A stretch of 64,000 nt of DNA, from positions 1 to 64,000 of the forward strand of contig NZ_AQXX01000125.1 in NCBI RefSeq assembly GCF_000376785.1, written 5' to 3'. Shown in pieces: positions 29,090 to 37,973 of this stretch (position 1 is its first letter; every line of letters begins with the position of its first letter). The notes beneath the pieces were generated by a model. That model saw nothing but the letters and a program-made list of their open reading frames with translations. It was not told the DNA's origin and made no database searches. The position numbers and the translations under genes were made by a program. This DNA is from Hahella ganghwensis DSM 17046 (lineage in GTDB: Bacteria; Pseudomonadota; Gammaproteobacteria; Pseudomonadales; Oleiphilaceae).

Positions 29090-29782
29090 ATGTCAACAGA
29101 TAACAGCAACGAAACCGCTTCTATCAACCCGATTAAAAATCCTGAACAGGATGCTGCGGACAGTCCTGAAAATGAGGCTGAAGCCAGTCTTGGGCATGTT
29201 GATAGCCCTGATGAGCAGGCAAACAATCCTGAGCAGGCAAGTAACCCTGAGAAGGTAAGTAGCCCGGGGGAAGAAAAAAGTCCTGAACCGAAGGACAACC
29301 CTCTGCAAGTCAAAGAGGATGCTTCAGATCAGTCAACCACAGACTCTAAAGAACAGGAAAGTCCGAGAGTCGAAATTGAAGCCTACTGGGTGGAAAGAAA
29401 ACGCTATTTGCAGGTCATCCGGAAGATCCCCGAACTCAAGCGACGCTATGTAAAAGCCATACTGATTTATCTGCTACGGCGTTTTTTATGGTCCTTCACT
29501 TTCTTCCCTGTTTTTATCGCATTCTGGGTGCCTTTGGTACTGAACCGCTTCAATCCTGTTGCCATGGTTCAGAACCTTCTGCCCAGCCTGCAGGCTTTTG
29601 TCGAAGCCAACCCACAGAGCCAGGCCGCAACCATTGAAACCCTGTTTATCGCATGGTTTTCCATCGGCTTTACCTTCGCTGTCTTTGACTTCATTCTCAC
29701 CCCTTTCAAAAGCCCTTATGAATATGAGGCGGATGTACATATGAGGTCTTGGGAGGAATTACACTTACGTAACAAAATATAA
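29090..29782 (+). CDS. Hypothetical membrane protein with Ser/Asn-Pro-Glu repeat N-terminus
   Basis: Unrecognised protein of 230 residues. The first 85 residues are disordered and made of loose repeats of the type (S/N)PE(Q/K/N), for example NPEQ, SPEN, NPEQ, NPEK, SPEP. After a charged segment (about 95-125) come two hydrophobic helices (about 129-150 and 180-205), then a short tail. The likely topology is a long acidic cytoplasmic N-terminus with two membrane passes. It lies upstream of the MORN protein on the same strand, about 180 bp away. Confidence 0.7.
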   Translation: MSTDNSNETASINPIKNPEQDAADSPENEAEASLGHVDSPDEQANNPEQASNPEKVSSPGEEKSPEPKDNPLQVKEDASDQSTTDSKEQESPRVEIEAYWVERKRYLQVIRKIPELKRRYVKAILIYLLRRFLWSFTFFPVFIAFWVPLVLNRFNPVAMVQNLLPSLQAFVEANPQSQAATIETLFIAWFSIGFTFAVFDFILTPFKSPYEYEADVHMRSWEELHLRNKI

Positions 29783-29838
29783 ACAGATCAAACATTTGGC
29801 GGGAATTATTTGCCTTTAGGGCGTGAGCTATTTCCAGG

Positions 29839-29855
29839 TATAGTGTGACACTATA
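29839..29855. promoter_or_regulatory. 17-bp operator-like palindrome upstream of the MORN gene
   Basis: TATAGTGTGACACTATA: perfect 8-bp arms around a central G, about 110 bp before the MORN gene start. Its symmetry and position suggest a binding site for a dimeric regulator; the regulator is unknown. Confidence 0.5.
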
Positions 29856-29965
29856 TGCAAAACTTCCATGCTAGTGGCGATTTGGTTACATTCCTCTAAT
29901 TTACTCGCTAACATGAGTTACAATTGATCTGATCAACAGGTCCAAATTCTTGTCAGGTAGGTGTA

Positions 29966-31366
29966 ATGGTCGATCTTAGACCACTTCTGTTCGTTAATGC
30001 GCTGGCTGCCATGCTGTTTGCCACGGCAGGGCTTGCAGTACACCAGCGCGATTTCGGCGACATAGCTCAAGCAGCCTCACAACCGGAAACGGTCGTGTCC
30101 ACAGCGGCTGAAAAAACATGGGCGGAGAAGATACCATCCGATATTGCCGCGCCAGACACCCAAAGCTCTAAAGACAGATTCAAAGAGGAAGTAAAACAGT
30201 TTCGTCCCACTGAGGACATTCCCGGAGAATCTGTCGAAGATGCCGTTCTGTTTGTTGATCAACTAACGCCAGAACAACAACAGGAAAGGGTCCAGCAGGA
30301 AGTCAGCCAGGAGAAAAGCACGCAGATGCTGGCGTCCTTGGATACCAATCCTCCGCCCTCGACGGCACAGCAGGCAGCAGCGCAGGCCAGCACAACTCCA
30401 GCCCCGGTAATCGAACCGAAACCCGCACTACCCAAAACCGGCTTCCTCTATATCCACTCCAATGTGGTGAAAGATAAGGTCGTCATTAATGGCAAAAGCT
30501 ATGGATCAAGTGCAGTCAACGCTGAGTTGCCGGCAGGCGAATATGAGGTCATTGTATCAAAGGAAGGATACAAGACCTGGCGCTCGACGATTGATGTCGC
30601 CCGGGGCGATCGGCGAAGCCTCAGCGTAACACTGGACCGCATCACCGTCGTTCAATATGTAGATGGCGTGTGGAAGCAAGGTGTGGTGACCGGTCAGGGC
30701 TCCTATACCGGGAGTGACGGAACGGTATATCATGGCGACTTTGAAAATAAGCTGTTTCATGGTCGCGGCGAACTGAAATTAGCCGATGGCACTGAATATT
30801 CGGGCGACTGGTATGAAGGCCGTCGGCATGGGGAAGGCACACTGAGCAAACCCAACGGCGACAGCTATACTGGGGAGTTCAGAAATGACGGCTTTAATGG
30901 CGAAGGCACATTGACTCTCGCCAACGGAGATATTTACACCGGGTATTGGGTGGATGGAAAACTCAACGGCCAGGGTACATTCACCGCGAAAGATGGCACC
31001 CTGTACGTTGGTGGTTTTTCTGAAAATCAGTATCACGGTAACGGCAGCCTGACACTATCGGATGGAACTCATTATGAAGGCGGCTTTGCCAATGGCGAAT
31101 TCCAGGGCAAAGGTGATCTGGTTTATGCCGACGGCAAGAAATACTCCGGACAGTTTTTTGAAGGAAAGTTCCACGGCCAGGGAGAGCTGAAGAACCCCAA
31201 TGGCAGTTCCATCAGTGGAACATTCAAATTTGGCAAGCCTTTCGGTATGGCAACACTGACCACTCCCGAAGGCGAAATATTTACAGCACGCAGTAGTGAG
31301 CCAGGGGTTTGCTACAGACTCAAGAGCTATCGCGCGACACAGTGCCCTCCAATGGAAGGCTGGTAG
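29966..31366 (+). CDS. Membrane-anchored PEGA/MORN-repeat protein
   Basis: Protein of 466 residues, probably periplasmic, anchored or exported by an N-terminal hydrophobic segment (about 7-24). A disordered Pro/Ala/Gln-rich region (about 30-155) is followed by a PEGA domain (about 160-228, with GFLYIHSNVVKDKVVING and LPAGEYEVIVSKEGYK). Seven regular 23-residue MORN repeats (Y-x-G-x-(F/W)-x5-(H/N)G-x-G-x3-x-x-(D/N)G) plus one degenerate repeat run from about 250 to 435. MORN repeats bind lipids or act as protein scaffolds in known cases. Two cysteines near the C-terminus could pair. The receiver-domain gene follows 42 bp later. Confidence 0.85.
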   Translation: MVDLRPLLFVNALAAMLFATAGLAVHQRDFGDIAQAASQPETVVSTAAEKTWAEKIPSDIAAPDTQSSKDRFKEEVKQFRPTEDIPGESVEDAVLFVDQLTPEQQQERVQQEVSQEKSTQMLASLDTNPPPSTAQQAAAQASTTPAPVIEPKPALPKTGFLYIHSNVVKDKVVINGKSYGSSAVNAELPAGEYEVIVSKEGYKTWRSTIDVARGDRRSLSVTLDRITVVQYVDGVWKQGVVTGQGSYTGSDGTVYHGDFENKLFHGRGELKLADGTEYSGDWYEGRRHGEGTLSKPNGDSYTGEFRNDGFNGEGTLTLANGDIYTGYWVDGKLNGQGTFTAKDGTLYVGGFSENQYHGNGSLTLSDGTHYEGGFANGEFQGKGDLVYADGKKYSGQFFEGKFHGQGELKNPNGSSISGTFKFGKPFGMATLTTPEGEIFTARSSEPGVCYRLKSYRATQCPPMEGW

Positions 31367-31408
31367 GCGGAAGATCTTGATTGGCATTGAAGGTATTTGA
31401 GGTACACC

Positions 31409-32527
31409 ATGACTATAAAGAGTGCATTACTCGTTGATGATTCCAAAGTGGCACGTTTTGCCCTGAGCAAACTACTTGAGAATGTCAGCATGAATGTAGA
31501 CATGGCCGGCTCGGCAGAGGAAGCTTTGGATTATCTGGACAAAAACGATTGCCCGGACGTGATATTCATGGACCACCTGATGCCGGGCATGAACGGCGTG
31601 GAGGCAACCAAAGCGATCAAGTCCAACCCACAGACTGCCGGCATTCCCATCATCATGTGCACTTCCAAAAAGTCTAAGGAGTTTGAGGATGCTGCGAAGA
31701 GATTCGGAATCTACAACATATTGACCAAGCCGCCTCAAAACGAGGGACTGTCCAACATTCTCGACCAACTGAACAAAGACCTTGAGGCAGGCACACTACC
31801 CGACGAGCCAATCGATCTTACCGCACTGGACTTCACCTTCAGCGATCACGATGTCGATGACAACGAGGACGAGCCTGAAGCACAGACTCCGGCGGCAAAA
31901 GCCCAGAGCCCTGTCCAGCGCCAACTTCACGAACAGGTGAACGGCGCTGCCGTTAACCTGCCGATCGAACTGATTGAACAGGTTGCCCGCTCCTCAGTCA
32001 AAACAACACTGAATACTCGTATGCATGAGCTACTGAGTGACCTGTTTGACGAACAGTATGCTCACCTCAAACGCCTGTCAGACGACCTGCAATCACGCCA
32101 GGAAGAACGCTTTAATGGATTTGAGGAAAAGCTGGAAGACCGTCTTTCCACTTTGAAGGAAGAAATTGCCGCAGAGCTGGCCGTCTCCATCAGCGATCAG
32201 CTTCTTGAAATCAAAGATGAAATCAAGTCCGGCGGAGGCGCTGCTTCAGGCTCATCGATGACCCAGAATCAACTGGATGAACTTAAGGACCACATGACAA
32301 CGGTTCAGTCCATCGACACAGAGTTCTGGCAGACCCTGCAGGCAGAAGCTATTCAACAGGCACATGATATTTCCCGCGAAACCGCTGAGGACATTGCCCA
32401 GAGAACGATAGAACTCTATGCAAAATCCCAGAAGGCGGCTAACAACAAAGCCTATATGATTGCCTTGTCAATCAGCATTGGCGTGTTTGCTGCAGGCATT
32501 GCCTTCATCTCAGGAGTTTTTGGCTGA
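31409..32527 (+). CDS. Receiver-domain protein with coiled coil and C-terminal membrane anchor
   Basis: Response-regulator receiver domain (about 1-120) with DD at the start ([10 protein letters not shown]), the phospho-acceptor aspartate in IFMDHLMPG (about 52), the conserved Thr in IIMCTSKK and Lys in LTKPPQN. It is followed by an acidic linker (about 130-180), a helical/coiled-coil stretch (about 190-345) and a single hydrophobic helix at the extreme C-terminus (about 349-371). No DNA-binding or enzymatic output domain is present. I use ATG 31409, with GAGGT just upstream; the TTG at 31397 precedes the ribosome site. A paralogue of the same architecture is at 48397. Confidence 0.85.
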   Translation: MTIKSALLVDDSKVARFALSKLLENVSMNVDMAGSAEEALDYLDKNDCPDVIFMDHLMPGMNGVEATKAIKSNPQTAGIPIIMCTSKKSKEFEDAAKRFGIYNILTKPPQNEGLSNILDQLNKDLEAGTLPDEPIDLTALDFTFSDHDVDDNEDEPEAQTPAAKAQSPVQRQLHEQVNGAAVNLPIELIEQVARSSVKTTLNTRMHELLSDLFDEQYAHLKRLSDDLQSRQEERFNGFEEKLEDRLSTLKEEIAAELAVSISDQLLEIKDEIKSGGGAASGSSMTQNQLDELKDHMTTVQSIDTEFWQTLQAEAIQQAHDISRETAEDIAQRTIELYAKSQKAANNKAYMIALSISIGVFAAGIAFISGVFG

Positions 32528-32560
32528 CAGCTATAGATAACCGAAAGCCAGGCACCCAGC

Positions 32561-33145
32561 GTGACAGATACCGGTCCGAGGATATTCCGCGACATAGGGA
32601 CAAGGTATCTGTCACCTATACAAAGACTGGCCAACCACTCATCGGTCGCCCTTCTTTGCAGCATCTCTCCCGCCCCCCATATCCTGATGATCAAGAGAGC
32701 TGAACGGGCCGGAGATCCCTGGTCTGGTGATATGGCATTTCCTGGAGGGCGACGAAGCCCTTCAGACCAACACCACATTGACACTGCTTTAAGAGAATTG
32801 CATGAGGAGGTAGGCCTGCATATCAGCAGTCGCCCTGTACTGTCACTGAACACTGTATGGACAAAATCCCATAACACATTACGCCCGATGGCCATCCACC
32901 CCTACGTTTTTGAAGTCGACAAACCTCTCAGTTTTGAGCTTTCCCATGAAGTTTCCGATGCGGTCTGGATACCGGTAGAGATTTTTAAAAATTCACCCAG
33001 AGAGCACTTTCCATGGAAAGTCAGCCACTTCAAACTCACAATGCCATGTTTTTACTACAGAAAGTTCCGTATCTGGGGACTATCACTGAAAATGATCGAC
33101 AACCTTATGGCCACGGATTACTTTGCAAGGCTTTCAGGGAAGTAA
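32561..33145 (+). CDS. Nudix hydrolase, CoA pyrophosphatase-like
   Basis: Nudix enzyme of 194 residues. Upstream of the Nudix box lies the CoA-pyrophosphatase type signature, ILMIKRAERAGDPWSGDMAF followed by PGG, and the box itself ends RELHEEVGL. NudL-type enzymes hydrolyse CoA and acyl-CoA to 3',5'-ADP and phosphopantetheine. The first glutamate position of the box is occupied by Asp/Gln depending on alignment, as expected for the shifted NudL box. It starts with GTG, 34 bp after the receiver gene, with which it may be co-transcribed. Confidence 0.82.
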   Translation: MTDTGPRIFRDIGTRYLSPIQRLANHSSVALLCSISPAPHILMIKRAERAGDPWSGDMAFPGGRRSPSDQHHIDTALRELHEEVGLHISSRPVLSLNTVWTKSHNTLRPMAIHPYVFEVDKPLSFELSHEVSDAVWIPVEIFKNSPREHFPWKVSHFKLTMPCFYYRKFRIWGLSLKMIDNLMATDYFARLSGK

Positions 33146-33232
33146 TAGTCTATGACTGCGCGCACCTGTATACTTCGCGGGGCTGATCGCAGCCCCCGTG
33201 AATATCCACCTGGAGTTTAAAATCGCTGACTT

Positions 33233-34084
33233 ATGAATCGCTTGTTTGTTGACCATCTTACGGTACTGGATTTTTCTTACCTGCACCCAACCAGAGGCAT
33301 TGTGGGCGAGAGCTGGATTCTTGACATCGAACTTGCCGGCAAGCTCGATGAACAAGGCATGGTTTTCGATTTCGGCGATGTTAAAAAAGTACTTAGGGAT
33401 GCTGCAGAGGATCTCATAGATCACAAACTAGTAATTCCGCAGGAAATTGATGGGCTGGAGGTTGATCGAGACGGCAATCGGATCAACGTTGCCTACAATC
33501 TGCTGTCCGGCGGCAGAATTGAAAGCAAAACACCAGAGAGTGCGATCGCATTACTCCCCTGCTCCGACATCACTATTGATGAAATTCAGCCGATCCTGAA
33601 TGAGCACCTGCAATCAGTTGTCCCCGACAACGTCAAGTCCGTCAAGGTCACCCTGCGCGAAGAGCTCATTCAGGGCGCTTATTACCACTACACACACGGA
33701 CTGAAAAAACACAAGGGGAACTGCCAGAGAATCGCTCACGGGCATCGCTCCAAGCTTGAGATTTTCACTGATGGGCAACGTAGCCAACTGACTGAATATC
33801 AATGGGCAAAAAAATGGAAGGACATATATCTCGGCAGCAAGACAGACGTTATAGGCGAAGAGTCCCACCAAGGCACTCCCCATATCCGGTTTGGCTATGA
33901 AGCCGAGCAAGGCCAGTTCGAGCTATTGGTTCCGAGCCCCTCCACCTACCTGATCGACACTGATACGACGGTTGAATGGATCGCGGAGCATATTGCGCAG
34001 ACCCTGAAACAACAGCGCCCTCAGAACATTTTCCTGGTACGCTGTTATGAAGGCGTAAAAAAAGGGGCGATTGCGGAACGCTAA
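33233..34084 (+). CDS. Tandem 6-pyruvoyl-tetrahydropterin synthase (QueD)-like protein
   Basis: Protein of 283 residues with two PTPS-like halves. The N-terminal half (about 1-115) keeps the fold pattern (LDIELAGKLDEQGMVFDFGD; DHKLV) but has lost the zinc histidines. The C-terminal half (about 140-283) keeps THGLKKHKGNCQRIAHGHRS, with the candidate Cys and the zinc ligands H and HGH, and a late CYEGV glutamate. A QueD-type role in queuosine precursor synthesis is possible, but the duplicated, half-degenerate structure makes the reaction uncertain. The start is ATG. Confidence 0.78.
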   Translation: MNRLFVDHLTVLDFSYLHPTRGIVGESWILDIELAGKLDEQGMVFDFGDVKKVLRDAAEDLIDHKLVIPQEIDGLEVDRDGNRINVAYNLLSGGRIESKTPESAIALLPCSDITIDEIQPILNEHLQSVVPDNVKSVKVTLREELIQGAYYHYTHGLKKHKGNCQRIAHGHRSKLEIFTDGQRSQLTEYQWAKKWKDIYLGSKTDVIGEESHQGTPHIRFGYEAEQGQFELLVPSPSTYLIDTDTTVEWIAEHIAQTLKQQRPQNIFLVRCYEGVKKGAIAER

Positions 34085-34098
34085 TCCCTTTTTGAACT

Positions 34099-34123
34099 TA
34101 CGCCTGAAAGTTACTCAGGCGTA
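34099..34123. terminator. Hairpin between convergent genes
   Basis: TACGCCTGA/TCAGGCGTA, a 9-bp stem with a 7-nt loop, overlapping the 3' end of the MFS-acyltransferase gene and 15 bp past the PTPS-like stop. No clear T-run. Confidence 0.45.
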
Positions 34124-35989
34124 TGCGCCTCTCAATTCCTTTACCCTTGATTCCAAACCTTCGGCCGTCGCATTCTCCGGTGAGACAGAAGTATCAACGA
34201 CCAATTCCACTTTCGACCAGAACCGACTCGGTAACTTGGCCAGGGCCGGCTTATCCTTGTGACTGAAGTAAGACCCCCACAACCCTCGCAGAGCCATTGG
34301 AATGACAGGCACAGGATTGCGCTCCAGGATAACTTCAATCCCTTTTCTGAAACGATCAATCTCGCCATCTTTGGTCAACCTGCCTTCAGGGAAAATACAC
34401 ACCAGCTCACCGTTTGCCAATGCTTCATCAATTGATCTGAACGCCTGCGCATAGACTTCCGGATCACGCTTTTCAGAAGTAATAGGGATCGTTCTGGCCA
34501 ACCTGAAGAACCATGCCATGCCTCTCATTCGGGCAATGTCGCGATCCATCACAAACCTGACCGGCCGCCTGACAGCACCACCGATCAAGAGCGCATCAAC
34601 ATAACTGACATGATTACAAACCAGCACGGCGGCCCCCTCCTGAGGGATATGTTCCATTCCGGATTTTGAAACCCGGTACATGGTATGGCTCAGTAACCAG
34701 ATACAGAACCTGAGAACAAACTCCGGTACCTGTCGATAGATATAAAGTGCCACCACCCCGTTCATGATGGCCAACACTAAAAAATACTCAGGAATGGACA
34801 GCTCAATGACCGACAACATCAGAATTGCCGCAGCTGCGCTTACCACCATAAAAATAGCATTCATAACATTGTTCAGAGCTATGACCTGAGCCCGACGTTT
34901 CTCGTCTGTTCGCTCCTGAATCAGCGCATACAAAGGCACAATATAAAACCCACCAAAAACGCCAATCAACAGAAGATCCAGCAATACTCCGTAACCCCGA
35001 CTGTCAGCCAGAAATTCACCAACACCACGCTCGGCCACCCCAACCAATTCAGGTGTTGCAAAGTAGAGATCTATACCAAATATCGTCAGCCCCAGAGAGC
35101 CTATAGGCACCAATCCGATCTCAACCTGCCCTTCAGATAGCTTCGAACAAAGTAACGACCCTACTGCGATCCCAACAGAGAACAGAGTCAACAGGCCCGT
35201 TGCGACAGCCGGATCGCCCATCAGGAAATCCTTCGTGAACAAATTAAACTGGGTCAGATAACTGGCCCCCAGAAACCAGAACCAACTGATTGCCATAATT
35301 GACAGAAACACGGCCCGGTTACCTTGAATGTTACGAGCAGTATCCAGAGTTTCTGCAAACGGATTAAAGTTGATTTTCAAATCAGGATTGGAAGAAGGTG
35401 CATTGGGAATATAGCGACTACAGAAAAAGCCCAGGACCGCGACAACAACTATACCAATGGAAATGATATTGATCCCTCCCGGTATGATGAACAACACTCC
35501 GGCGATAATCGTACCAAACAGAATGGCCAGAAATGTCCCCATTTCCACCAGCGCATTACCGGCCAGCAGCTCTTTGGGCCCAAGATGCTGAGGAAGGATC
35601 GAGTACTTCACCGGACCGAACATGGAAGACTGCGTTCCCATCAAAAACAGCAGTAGCAACAACATTTCCTTCGACTGCAGAATAAATGCCACTGCAGCCA
35701 GGAGCATCAGCACGATCTCCGCCATTTTAATCCACTGAATCAATTTGGCTTTTTCAACTTTGTCTGCAATCTGCCCTGCCAAAGGTGAAAACAGGAAGAA
35801 CGGCAGAATAAATAAACCTGATGCCAAATTAATCAGTGATGCGCTGCTTGAAGTGGCGATGACATAAGTAAACAGCAGAAGAATGCCCTGTTTGAAAAGA
35901 TTGTCGTTAAAAGCCCCAAAAGCCTGGGTCAGAAAGTAAGGTAAAAAACGCCTCTTTCCAAGAAGACTGAATACGCCGCCGTCCGCCAT
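34115..35989 (-). CDS. MFS transporter fused to 1-acyl-glycerol-3-phosphate acyltransferase (LplT-PlsC type)
   Basis: Two-domain inner-membrane protein of 624 residues. The first ~410 residues are an MFS domain with about 12 hydrophobic segments, starting FLPYFLTQAFGAFNDNLFKQ as in LplT lysophospholipid flippases. The C-terminal ~190 residues are a PlsC-type acyltransferase with the HX4D motif NHVSYVD, PVRFVMDR and FPEGRLT. A role in re-acylating imported lysophospholipids is inferred. Unlike classic LplT/Aas systems, no acyl-ACP synthetase domain is present. I start at ATG 35989, with AAGGA seven bases upstream. Confidence 0.85.
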   Translation of the reverse strand: MADGGVFSLLGKRRFLPYFLTQAFGAFNDNLFKQGILLLFTYVIATSSSASLINLASGLFILPFFLFSPLAGQIADKVEKAKLIQWIKMAEIVLMLLAAVAFILQSKEMLLLLLFLMGTQSSMFGPVKYSILPQHLGPKELLAGNALVEMGTFLAILFGTIIAGVLFIIPGGINIISIGIVVVAVLGFFCSRYIPNAPSSNPDLKINFNPFAETLDTARNIQGNRAVFLSIMAISWFWFLGASYLTQFNLFTKDFLMGDPAVATGLLTLFSVGIAVGSLLCSKLSEGQVEIGLVPIGSLGLTIFGIDLYFATPELVGVAERGVGEFLADSRGYGVLLDLLLIGVFGGFYIVPLYALIQERTDEKRRAQVIALNNVMNAIFMVVSAAAAILMLSVIELSIPEYFLVLAIMNGVVALYIYRQVPEFVLRFCIWLLSHTMYRVSKSGMEHIPQEGAAVLVCNHVSYVDALLIGGAVRRPVRFVMDRDIARMRGMAWFFRLARTIPITSEKRDPEVYAQAFRSIDEALANGELVCIFPEGRLTKDGEIDRFRKGIEVILERNPVPVIPMALRGLWGSYFSHKDKPALAKLPSRFWSKVELVVDTSVSPENATAEGLESRVKELRGAYA

Positions 35990-36084
35990 GTTCATTTCCT
36001 TCAAATAATCATTCTACGGGAACACGCCCCCGATTTTTGCCAGGGCCTGTTCACACTAAATTGTATGGAAGGCTAGCATTGCTC

Positions 36085-36101
36085 ATATGGCATTGCCATA
36101 T
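36085..36101. promoter_or_regulatory. 17-bp operator-like palindrome
   Basis: ATATGGCATTGCCATAT: 8-bp perfect arms around a central T, in the 275-bp divergent gap between the MFS-acyltransferase and AEC transporter genes. Candidate repressor site; regulator unknown. Confidence 0.45.
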
Positions 36102-36264
36102 TCTGCTATCAAGTGTCCTTATCGGCACCCCAAAGTGGCAAAAAACAATACTCACCTATAGGCGATAAGTCTAACCAAGAGCGGAAGGCCGGCAGCCACG
36201 CTATACTGCATCATTTCCGATTCTGCTGAAGCGTAAATATCCCCACCCATTCAGAGAGACTTCC

Positions 36265-37128
36265 ATGTTCAGCCAGGTAATCAGTATTGTCGTTCCAGTC
36301 TTTGCCGTGGCGCTGATTGGATTTGCCTACCAGAAAGCCAAACCCATCAGTGCAGGCACTCTCAATCAGACCAATCTGGATGTGTTTGTCCCTATTCTCA
36401 TTTTTTCTGCCTTGTCAAAAGACGCACTGGACCTATCAGGCTATACACCTTTAATTCTCGCCACGGTCGCAGTGGTGTTACTACCGGGGATTTTGTCTCT
36501 GGCCTGGAGCAAAGTCATTCCTCCCAAAGTTCTGATCCCTCCAATGATGTTCCGTAACACAGGCAATTTGGGCCTCCCCCTGGCAGTCTACACATTCGGC
36601 GAGGAGATCCTGCCTCTGGCGGTGCTGCTGTTCGTTATCGCCAACACCCTGCACTTTACTGTCGGCCTGAAAATTCTGACTTCCCACGGAGGCTTTAAAC
36701 TTCTGCGCAGCCCCATGATTATAGCCACAATCCTTGGACTCACCGCCGGTCAGCTGGAAATTCCTTTTCCATTATGGCTGGAGAGAGGCCTGGACCTGGC
36801 CGGCCAGGTTGCGATTCCGTTAATGTTGTTCACGCTGGGAACACGCATGGTAGCAATACAATGGTCAGACTGGATTATCGGCTCTCTGATGGCGATCTGG
36901 GCACCTTTGTCGGGTGTGGCCATTGCCATAGGCGCTATCGAGCTTTTTGCCCTGGAGGGTGTCGAGAGGCAGCTTTTGATACTTTACTCCTTACTCCCAC
37001 CAGCAGTGCTTAATTATCTGCTGGCCGATCAATACCACCAATCACCCAACCGGGTCGCCACTATTGTACTGTTTGGAAATGCCGGAAGCCTGCTGGTGTA
37101 TCCCATTGCCCTGCCATTTATCATCTAA
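36265..37128 (+). CDS. AEC family transporter
   Basis: Auxin-efflux-carrier/malonate-carrier family membrane protein of 287 residues with about ten hydrophobic helices. Family features are FRNTGNLGLPLAVYTFGEE (about 94-112) with the conserved Asn-Thr-Gly-Asn, and LLPPAVLNYLLADQY near residue 247. Bacterial AEC proteins move carboxylates or similar small organic acids. No neighbouring gene suggests the substrate. The start is ATG with GAGAGA upstream. Confidence 0.85.
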   Translation: MFSQVISIVVPVFAVALIGFAYQKAKPISAGTLNQTNLDVFVPILIFSALSKDALDLSGYTPLILATVAVVLLPGILSLAWSKVIPPKVLIPPMMFRNTGNLGLPLAVYTFGEEILPLAVLLFVIANTLHFTVGLKILTSHGGFKLLRSPMIIATILGLTAGQLEIPFPLWLERGLDLAGQVAIPLMLFTLGTRMVAIQWSDWIIGSLMAIWAPLSGVAIAIGAIELFALEGVERQLLILYSLLPPAVLNYLLADQYHQSPNRVATIVLFGNAGSLLVYPIALPFII

Positions 37129-37207
37129 GTTAAGGGAAACATCATGAAAGATCGCTTATCAGGTCAAGCAGGGTTAAAAAATTCAGTACAAGATCAAGGG
37201 TACATCC

Positions 37208-37486
37208 ATGAGCGACGTCATCTACTATATCGATGAAGAAGAAGTAAACGCTGACACATTCCGCGAGGAAGAGGAGCGCCAGGACGCCGAAGATTATCTG
37301 GTTTCCACCTATCGCGAGGCTATCGGCGATATTCAGTGCCAAGAGCACCAGAAGCCAGCCTCCTATGCACTGCACTTTGAATCAAAAACCGGTGAATGTC
37401 GCATCAAGACTGTTGCCTGCTGCCCTGCATTTGACCACAGCATGAATGTTGCACTGATGACTCAGTTTACAGCGGATGTGGAATGA
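37208..37486 (+). CDS. Hypothetical acidic protein, 92 residues
   Basis: Small protein with a strongly acidic N-terminus (DEEEVNADTFREEEERQDAE) and a C-terminal half containing HFESKTGECRIKTVACCPAF, with three cysteines that could bind metal or form disulfides. No family recognised. It has an ATG start and its own terminator 30 bp after the stop, and codon use looks like its neighbours, so it is probably a real gene. Cytoplasmic, as no signal peptide is seen. Confidence 0.7.
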   Translation: MSDVIYYIDEEEVNADTFREEEERQDAEDYLVSTYREAIGDIQCQEHQKPASYALHFESKTGECRIKTVACCPAFDHSMNVALMTQFTADVE

Positions 37487-37515
37487 TCCCACACAGCTCA
37501 AACAATGATAGGAAG

Positions 37516-37543
37516 GCCTCGCATTTTGCGGGGCTTTTTTTTT
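37516..37543 (+). terminator. Rho-independent terminator after the 92-residue gene
   Basis: GCCTCGC/GCGGGGC stem with a 5-nt loop (one G-T pair) followed by nine T. Confidence 0.9.
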
Positions 37544-37596
37544 GCTTTTCAGAAAACAACAGAGGATCGGATAGAAAATTACAGAGCCTACAAAGC

Positions 37597-37973
37597 TCCC
37601 CCTGAACCTTGTGCATAAAAAAAGCCCATACTGGTATGTATGGGCTTTTCTATATAGTGGCGATCCTGTCAGCACTTTTTGGCGCTTTGCGCCTCTTTTG
37701 GGTGCTGCCGCTCAACCTGACGGTTGAGCCCCCTAGGCGATTCTCGTTCGAATCCCCCTGAACCTTGTGCATAAAAAAAGCCCCTACTGGTATGTATGGG
37801 CTTTTCTATATAGTGGCGATCCTGTCAGCACTTTTTGGCGCTTTGCGCCTCTTTTGGGTGCTGCCGCTCAACCTGACGGTTGAGCCCCCTAGGCGATTCT
37901 CGTTCGAATCCCCCTGAACCTTGTGCATAAAAAAAAGCCCATACTGGTATGTATGGGCTTTTCTATATAGTGG
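37597..37973. repeat. Tandem 156-bp structured repeat (two and a part copies) abutting tRNA-Glu
   Basis: Two near-identical 156-bp copies (starting about 37597 and 37753) and a third partial copy (37909-37973) that ends in the tRNA-Glu CCA end. Each copy holds a terminator-like hairpin (GCCCATAC/GTATGGGC with A/T tracts). Full copies also have AGCAC/GTGCT enclosing GGCGC-TTT-GCGCC, a perfect GCTCAACC-TGAC-GGTTGAGC stem-loop and GATTC-TCGTTC-GAATC. The second copy has an A-to-C change in the terminator stem and the third an extra A. All copies share the junction TATATAGTGGCG, whose last bases are the CGCCA 3' end of a tRNA on the minus strand. Confidence 0.85.

Noticed and set aside
37740-37920. 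Extra tRNA genes in the repeat because of GTTCGAATCCCC
   Set aside because: No acceptor, D or anticodon arm can be drawn around these T-arm-like fragments.
37597-37973. CRISPR array
   Set aside because: Units are 156 bp, tandem without unique spacers, and there are no cas genes.
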